Assembly: GCF_037325665.1 (NCBI RefSeq)
Contig: NC_090261.1
Span: 25,122,722-25,186,721, forward strand
DNA length: 64,000 nucleotides
DNA from: Littorina saxatilis
Taxonomy: Eukaryota; Mollusca; Gastropoda; Littorinimorpha; Littorinidae
Reading direction: 5' to 3'
Position 1 is the first letter of the stretch. Every line of letters begins with the position of its first letter. A program made the position numbers and the translations under genes. Below the pieces are notes generated by a model. That model ran no database searches. It worked only from the letters and a program-made list of their open reading frames with translations, and was not told the DNA's origin. Positions 34,801-40,800 of this stretch are shown here, piece by piece.

Positions 34801-37800
34801 TTGCTGGGCTCTCGGTCACTGGACGCTCTTCGCCAGCAAACCGAAGAAGCCCGCGACCAGCAGGTGGTTCGGTTGTCCGAACTTGCACTCAAACAACAGA
34901 GCAGCAGAAGGAATAAGGACTCAGCACCACGCGGTCCTGCTCCGGCACCTGCCAAGTCATTCGGGCATAGAGCTCCTCCCGCCGGAAGGGGCGGCGCACG
35001 GCCCCGCCCTTACCAGCGCAAGCCTTCCTTTGGGAAGCGGGGGTCCGGGCGCAAGCCCCACCCCCAATGATACACCCCCGATCCAGTCACCCCCCCCCCC
35101 CCCCCCCCGCCCTCCACCCCTTCGGTGGCGGGCAGCCTCTCCCGGGCCTTTCCAGCTTGGCTGTCTCGGACGGACAGTCTCTGGATCAAGGGGGTGATTC
35201 GATCGGGGTTCCGTCTCCCTTGGCAGGGAGACAAAGCCCCGTTGTTCAGAGCGCCCTCCAACTCCCGGTTTCCGGTCAGCCCCGGCGATCGAGAGGTGAT
35301 TCAAGCGGAGATCATCCTATTACTACAAACAAGCAATAGAAGAGGTTCTCGACCACTCCTCCTTGGGCTTTTACGGACGAATCTTCGTCATGCCCAAGGC
35401 TTCCGGAGGTTGGCGCCCCGTATTGGACCTCTCTCCCCTGAACCGCTTCTTGAGAAAGATTCGGTTCACCATGGAAACTCCTGCAGACGTTCGGGAGGCG
35501 CTTCGCCCCGGCGACTGGGTGACGTCCGTCGACCTGACGGACGCCTACTTTCACATCCTCATGCACGAGGCGGACAGGAAGTGGCTCCGTTTCGTCTGGG
35601 GAGATCGAGTGTTCCAGTTCCGAGCCCTACCCTTCGGGCTTTCTCTCGCCCCCTGGGTGTTCACCATGGTGGTGCGCCAGTTCTGCGCCCTTGTGCGGCT
35701 GCACGGCGTCCGCCTCAGGGTGTACCTGGACGATTGGCTTATCCTTCACCACCAAGAAGTTCTTTGTCACCAGCACACCCAGTTTGTCCTTGCCCAGGCA
35801 CAGACTCTTGGCTTTCAGATCAATCAGATCAAATCCGAGTTGTCGCCTTCCCAGACATTCTCTTACCTGGGCTTGGTATTCGACATATGCGCATGGACAG
35901 TCCGTCCCACGCAGCGTCGCATAGACAAGCTGCAGGTCCTTCTGGCTTCCCTGTCGGGGCAACAGGGCACACAAGCGCCCATTTCAGGAGGCCCTCAGCT
36001 TAGCCTGGAACCCGACTTCACAGGGGTGGGATGTGGAAATCCCTCTCGGGCATTGGTTTCGGCAGACCACTCTTCAGTGGATGAATTCTGCCTGGCTCAC
36101 GCAGGGAGTGCCCATAGCGCTACCTCTTCGCTCAACGCATCTCTTCTCGGATGCGTCTCAGAAGGGCTGGGGAGCTCACCTGGACACACTCACGACTTCC
36201 GGTCGGTGGTCCCCGGAGCAGCAGCTTTGGCACGTCAACCGCCTCGAGCTCGAGGCAGTCTTCTTGGGACTTCAGCATTTTGTCTCTGCCCTTCAGGGCA
36301 ACCATGTGTTGATCCATACCGACAACACGACGGTAGCTGCTTACCTCAACAAGCATGGGGGCTCTCGGTCTCAGCTGTTGTCCACTCGTGCCTGCGAGAT
36401 CCTTTCTTGGTGTGCTCACCATCAGATCCTGATCTCAGCTCGCTATCTGCCCGGCTGTCTGAACGTCCTGGCCGACGCTCTCAGCCGCTCCTCTCAGGTC
36501 CTCCACACGGAGTGGACCATCACCCATCATGCGCTCCTGCGTCTTTGGGCGCAAGTAGCGCGCCCGAGGATTGACCTCTTCGCCACGAGATTCTCGCGTC
36601 GCCTCCCAATCTTTGTCTCCCCCATCTCCCTCGGGGGAGTCATCGCGAGTGTGCTAAAGGGCGCGGCCCTCAGTTCTGCAGCGGCAAGGACTTCGGTCCC
36701 GGCTTGGGATGTGCTTCTGGTACTAGAATTCTTGCGCTCTAGTTCCTTCGAACCAATACAAAGCGCTAGCCTCTCTAACCTTACGCGAAAGACGCTCATG
36801 CTAATGCTGCTCGCTTCGGCGCGAAGAGGTAGTGAGATACACGGTCTTTCTGGCCTAGACCGCGACATCGCCTTTGAAAGCCACGGCTCCATCTCTTTGC
36901 ATTTTCGGCCCGATTTTCTTGCAAAGAACCAAAAACCGGACCAGCTTTCACCAGTGATCTCCATCCGGCCTCTCCGGGACATTTTAGCCCCCGGTGATCC
37001 GGATCTCTCGAACTGCCCGGTACGGGCACTTAAAGCTTATTTGTCCCGCACAGCTCCGCTCAGATCAGCTTCTCAAAAATTTGCTTTTCATTTCGCTGAA
37101 CAAAATGCGAGATAAGGACATAGCGAAAACCACGCTCACCAGATGGTCTTCCACACTCATTAGGCTTGCATATCAGTGGTGGCAGACACAAGGGGGGGGG
37201 GGGCAGTCAGTTCTCCCTCTAAGATCACCTCGAACTCACGAGGCGCGAGCGTGGGCAACATCCCTTGCAGTCCTCAAGTCTGGCAGGATGGCGGACGTAC
37301 TCAAAGCCGCCTATTGGACATCCCAGGACGTGTTCCTGAGTTTCTACCTCCGCGACATTGCGAGCACTCGGCCGGACGGGACGAGCTGCCTCCCAGCAAT
37401 GGTTGCCGCAGGACAGATTCTTCCCAGGGACTAATGTGAGTATCCCACCGCCTTTATGTGCAATCTGCTAACTATGTGAGTTGAGGTAAGAATATGTTAT
37501 TGAATCGAAAATTTCTAAGATAAATTTTCATTTAATTAATATACTTACTCAACTCACATATCTTATACCCTCCCAACCTTCCCCGCTAACATTCTATGTG
37601 TTATGGGTGTGTGTTTCGTGGGGGAATGACGCCTGTTGGCGGGATCCGCGCATGCGCGGGCGGCCTATAGAGGGCGCGGGCGGCAGCTAGGGGAGGAAAC
37701 TCCCGTCCTTTAGGACTTTATTTCTTTTGGGGGTTCCTCCCCCCTTTACCAGGGTAGAGTACTACTTCAATACCTAAGCAATAAACTGAAGTTAATGCTA

Positions 37801-40800
37801 ACTATGTGAGTTGAGTAAGTATATTAATTAAATGAAAATTTATCTTAGAAATTTTCGATTTTCTACCACGACTTTTTTCATCTGAATCTATTCCTGAGAC
37901 ATGAAAGCATTGTTGTATGTCAATAAAAATGGTTTCTATACGTTGGTGTTGTTTTTGTGTGCTTTTCAATTGCGAAGTTCGGCCGTTTCCGGATCGCCGA
38001 AGCGTTACACGACTTTCGTGATCAACAATATGTTCAGTCTCATGGCTAAATGCAAACATGCAAACACCAACAAATTACTGCAATCGACAGTCAGGAGTTC
38101 AGTATTGGACGTAGCAACACATCTTTGCAAAAACTCACGCTGAATTTGAAGTTACGGGCTTCGAACAAAAAATTATGAATGTCGTAACGCATCGTATCCG
38201 GACTCGACGCGCGAACATCAGACAGCAATGTGCTCCATGACTTTGCCACATCACGGCTATTTTTAGCTCTTTGGCGCACAGGAAGTTCGAGCAAGAAAAT
38301 AGTCCTCTGAATCACAGCCAAATATTCACAGAAAACACCAGAATCATATCATTTGTTGAAACTCATGGCGTCGTTTCCTGACCTACGTTACGACTGAAGA
38401 TGGTTTTTACTTAATTGTCGAGCCTGCAAAGCTTTGTCACAAACTTACACACCGCGGATGGCGACAATGTAGTGTCGGAAGGGTATCGAGTGCAAACAGT
38501 CTCTCAAAGCGCAAAGTTTAGCGGAACAAAGCAGCCAAGAAGTTTTTGTATCCTCTGATCGTCGATGTTCGACATTCATCAAGTACTTAAAATGGGTAAT
38601 CTGAACGCAACAGGAACTTTCAACAAATACAGCAAACTCTGACGAATTGTGTTTTGTGTAGTTATTTTGGGTCAGACGGGTTTTGCCCGCAGGAAAGGCC
38701 AAACAGTGCAGATTCATGTCTGTCGCACAGGAACCGAAAGTGGTTCAAGCATTTCGTTTCTGTGTTGCGACATTCACCTTAGTTTTGTTCCAAATGTCAT
38801 TTTTTTACCAATATTAGTTGAAGTCCTTACCTTTCATAACTAGAATGTGTTGGGTAGAACACAAAAATACTGCAGAACTGATAAAAAATGCACAAAGGAT
38901 TGAAGGCTTAGGTGGTTTAAAGTTGGAATTTGGTTTCCATGTTACAACATTCATCACGTAAATACAACACTTTAAAACGTCTCTTATTCAGCAACCAATT
39001 ACTCTTTTTGTCTAATTTTTGCATTATTATGTATAGCAAACAATATAGACTTCATAGTAAAAACAATTATTTTGTATTTCTTGACACTTTATTTTTTACT
39101 TTGTATGTAACACTTTGGACCACCATTTCTGAGAATGACCCATATGCAAGTTGTTTTGCAAAACATTATTGCAACAAATGTACCCCCAACTAGGACATTC
39201 ATTTCCATGTCATTTTATTCAAACTTTCTATGCCATTAAAGGCACTTTACTTGGCTTTCTGGTACACTTTTCGGATCAAAGAGTTATTTTACAAGGGTCA
39301 TGTGACCAACGCTCAAATAGGGGTACCCCCAGAAGACAAAAGAATAAGGTACCAATAAATAAATCGACAAATTTCGGATAAAATTCTGCAATCTTCTGAA
39401 AAGTGTTTGAAACCTGTAATTTACTAATTTTTCATAAACTCTTCTATCTTACCTACTGCTTTTCTTTTGTCAATGCAGAAGCAACATCTCCTAACTAAAG
39501 TACATATATATATGTGATGGTATATCCACTACTCAACAGGGTGTGAAGCGAAAGAGTGATTCAGGAGATATGGGGTCATCTAGTTCATCCCCCGAGCCTT
39601 CGGGCGAACCAGATGAGATCACAAACGGCGCAGCAAAAGCCAAACGATCCAAACCTGCTGCCACCAATGGCAAACCCAAGCCATCCCCTGCCAAGAAAGC
39701 CAAGCCTGCAGCCCCTGCGAAGGTGGCGGGAACAGCTTCAGCTAGCGCTGTGAAGATTCAAGGGGCCGCTAAACGGAGGGGACGACCAGCCAAAGTTACT
39801 CCTGGAGGCTCAAAGTCACCAGCTAAGAAAGCAGTTAGCTCTCCCAGCATGGCAAAAGGTATGGTCATGCATGTTTAGATGTGGACAAAAGTTTTAAGCT
39901 AGCTTTCAGTCAAACGTTATAAATTGACATCTTGATACTTGTGTATATAATTTCTGTTGCACCATGTGCAGCAACATTAGTGTTTGGCATGATGTTGCCA
40001 AGAGATCATGGGAACTTTTTGGGGGTATTTAACCAGTTGAAAACCTACGAGTTGATATTTCATTGGACATATTCTGACCTACATAGAAGTATATAAAACT
40101 ATCTGCCCATTTGAATGCATTGACTGCATTCCATGACAGGGTTTCTCTTTGAAGATAGAGTTTGTACTTTCTGGCTACAGTAGAACTCCCCCTTAGCGAC
40201 CCCCCTGTTTACGACCACCCCCTTTTTACGACCGATTTTGCTACCACGGATGCATTCTACTATATAATGAACCCCCAGTGAACGACTCACCCCCAAAACG
40301 CGACTTACGACCGAGCTTTTGGGGATGAATTACGACTTTCGCGCATTTGTAGTCGAGCAGACGAAAACAATACATGGCGGCTCTTGCTCCTCGAACTATC
40401 GCGAGACGAAAAAAAACCTAAATCTCGCGCACGATAGAATCCGCGGCGATTTCCTTAGGAGTCGGGAAGACGCAAATCATGTGTATCGTCAAGGATAATG
40501 ACCCAAAACGCGACTTACGACCGAGCTTTTTGGGATAATTTACGACTTTTGCGCATATTTCGAGCAGACGAAAACACAATATGGCGGCTCTCGCTCCTCC
40601 AACTATCGCGAGAAGAAATAAAAACGAAATCTCGCGCGCGCGAGATCCTGATACATCTGGGTTTTTTCTGCACACTATCTTGTCACGACGACTGTCTTGT
40701 TGACAAACGAAGATTCGCGAAAGAAAAAGAAAAGCGCCGACTCTTGAGTAGAGAGCTAATAAAGTAATCGCTAATCGAGCGAAGTGGTAATCCGCGGCGA

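Larger units (their letters stand above)
31991..37860 (+). mobile_element. DIRS-type retrotransposon, copy 4 (broken fossil)
   Basis: Left inverted terminal repeat 31991-32203 and right repeat 37623-37835 with end at about 37860, with no differences noticed between the shared parts. The internal end-repeat region is about 37462-37560. The parts are gag-like (about 32420-35070), reverse transcriptase/RNase H (about 35125-36620) and tyrosine recombinase (about 36620-37434). The gag part contains two sets of tandem duplications rich in TTCCGG. It is broken, with roughly three to five breaks, and young by its terminal repeats. It was inserted into the TA-flanked element and is in sense in VRK1. 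Confidence 0.88.
31913..39142. mobile_element. TA-flanked DNA transposon split by DIRS copy 4
   Basis: A 27-bp perfect inverted repeat occupies 31913-31939 (begins TGGGTCATTCTCAGAAATGG) and 39116-39142. TA dinucleotides flank it at 31911-31912 and 39143-39144, as in Tc1/mariner-type insertions. DIRS copy 4 occupies 31991-37860, so the element itself is only about 1.36 kb (78 bp plus 1,282 bp). No transposase was recognised in the remaining right part, so it is probably non-autonomous. It starts about 30 bp after the right end of DIRS copy 3. Confidence 0.8.
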
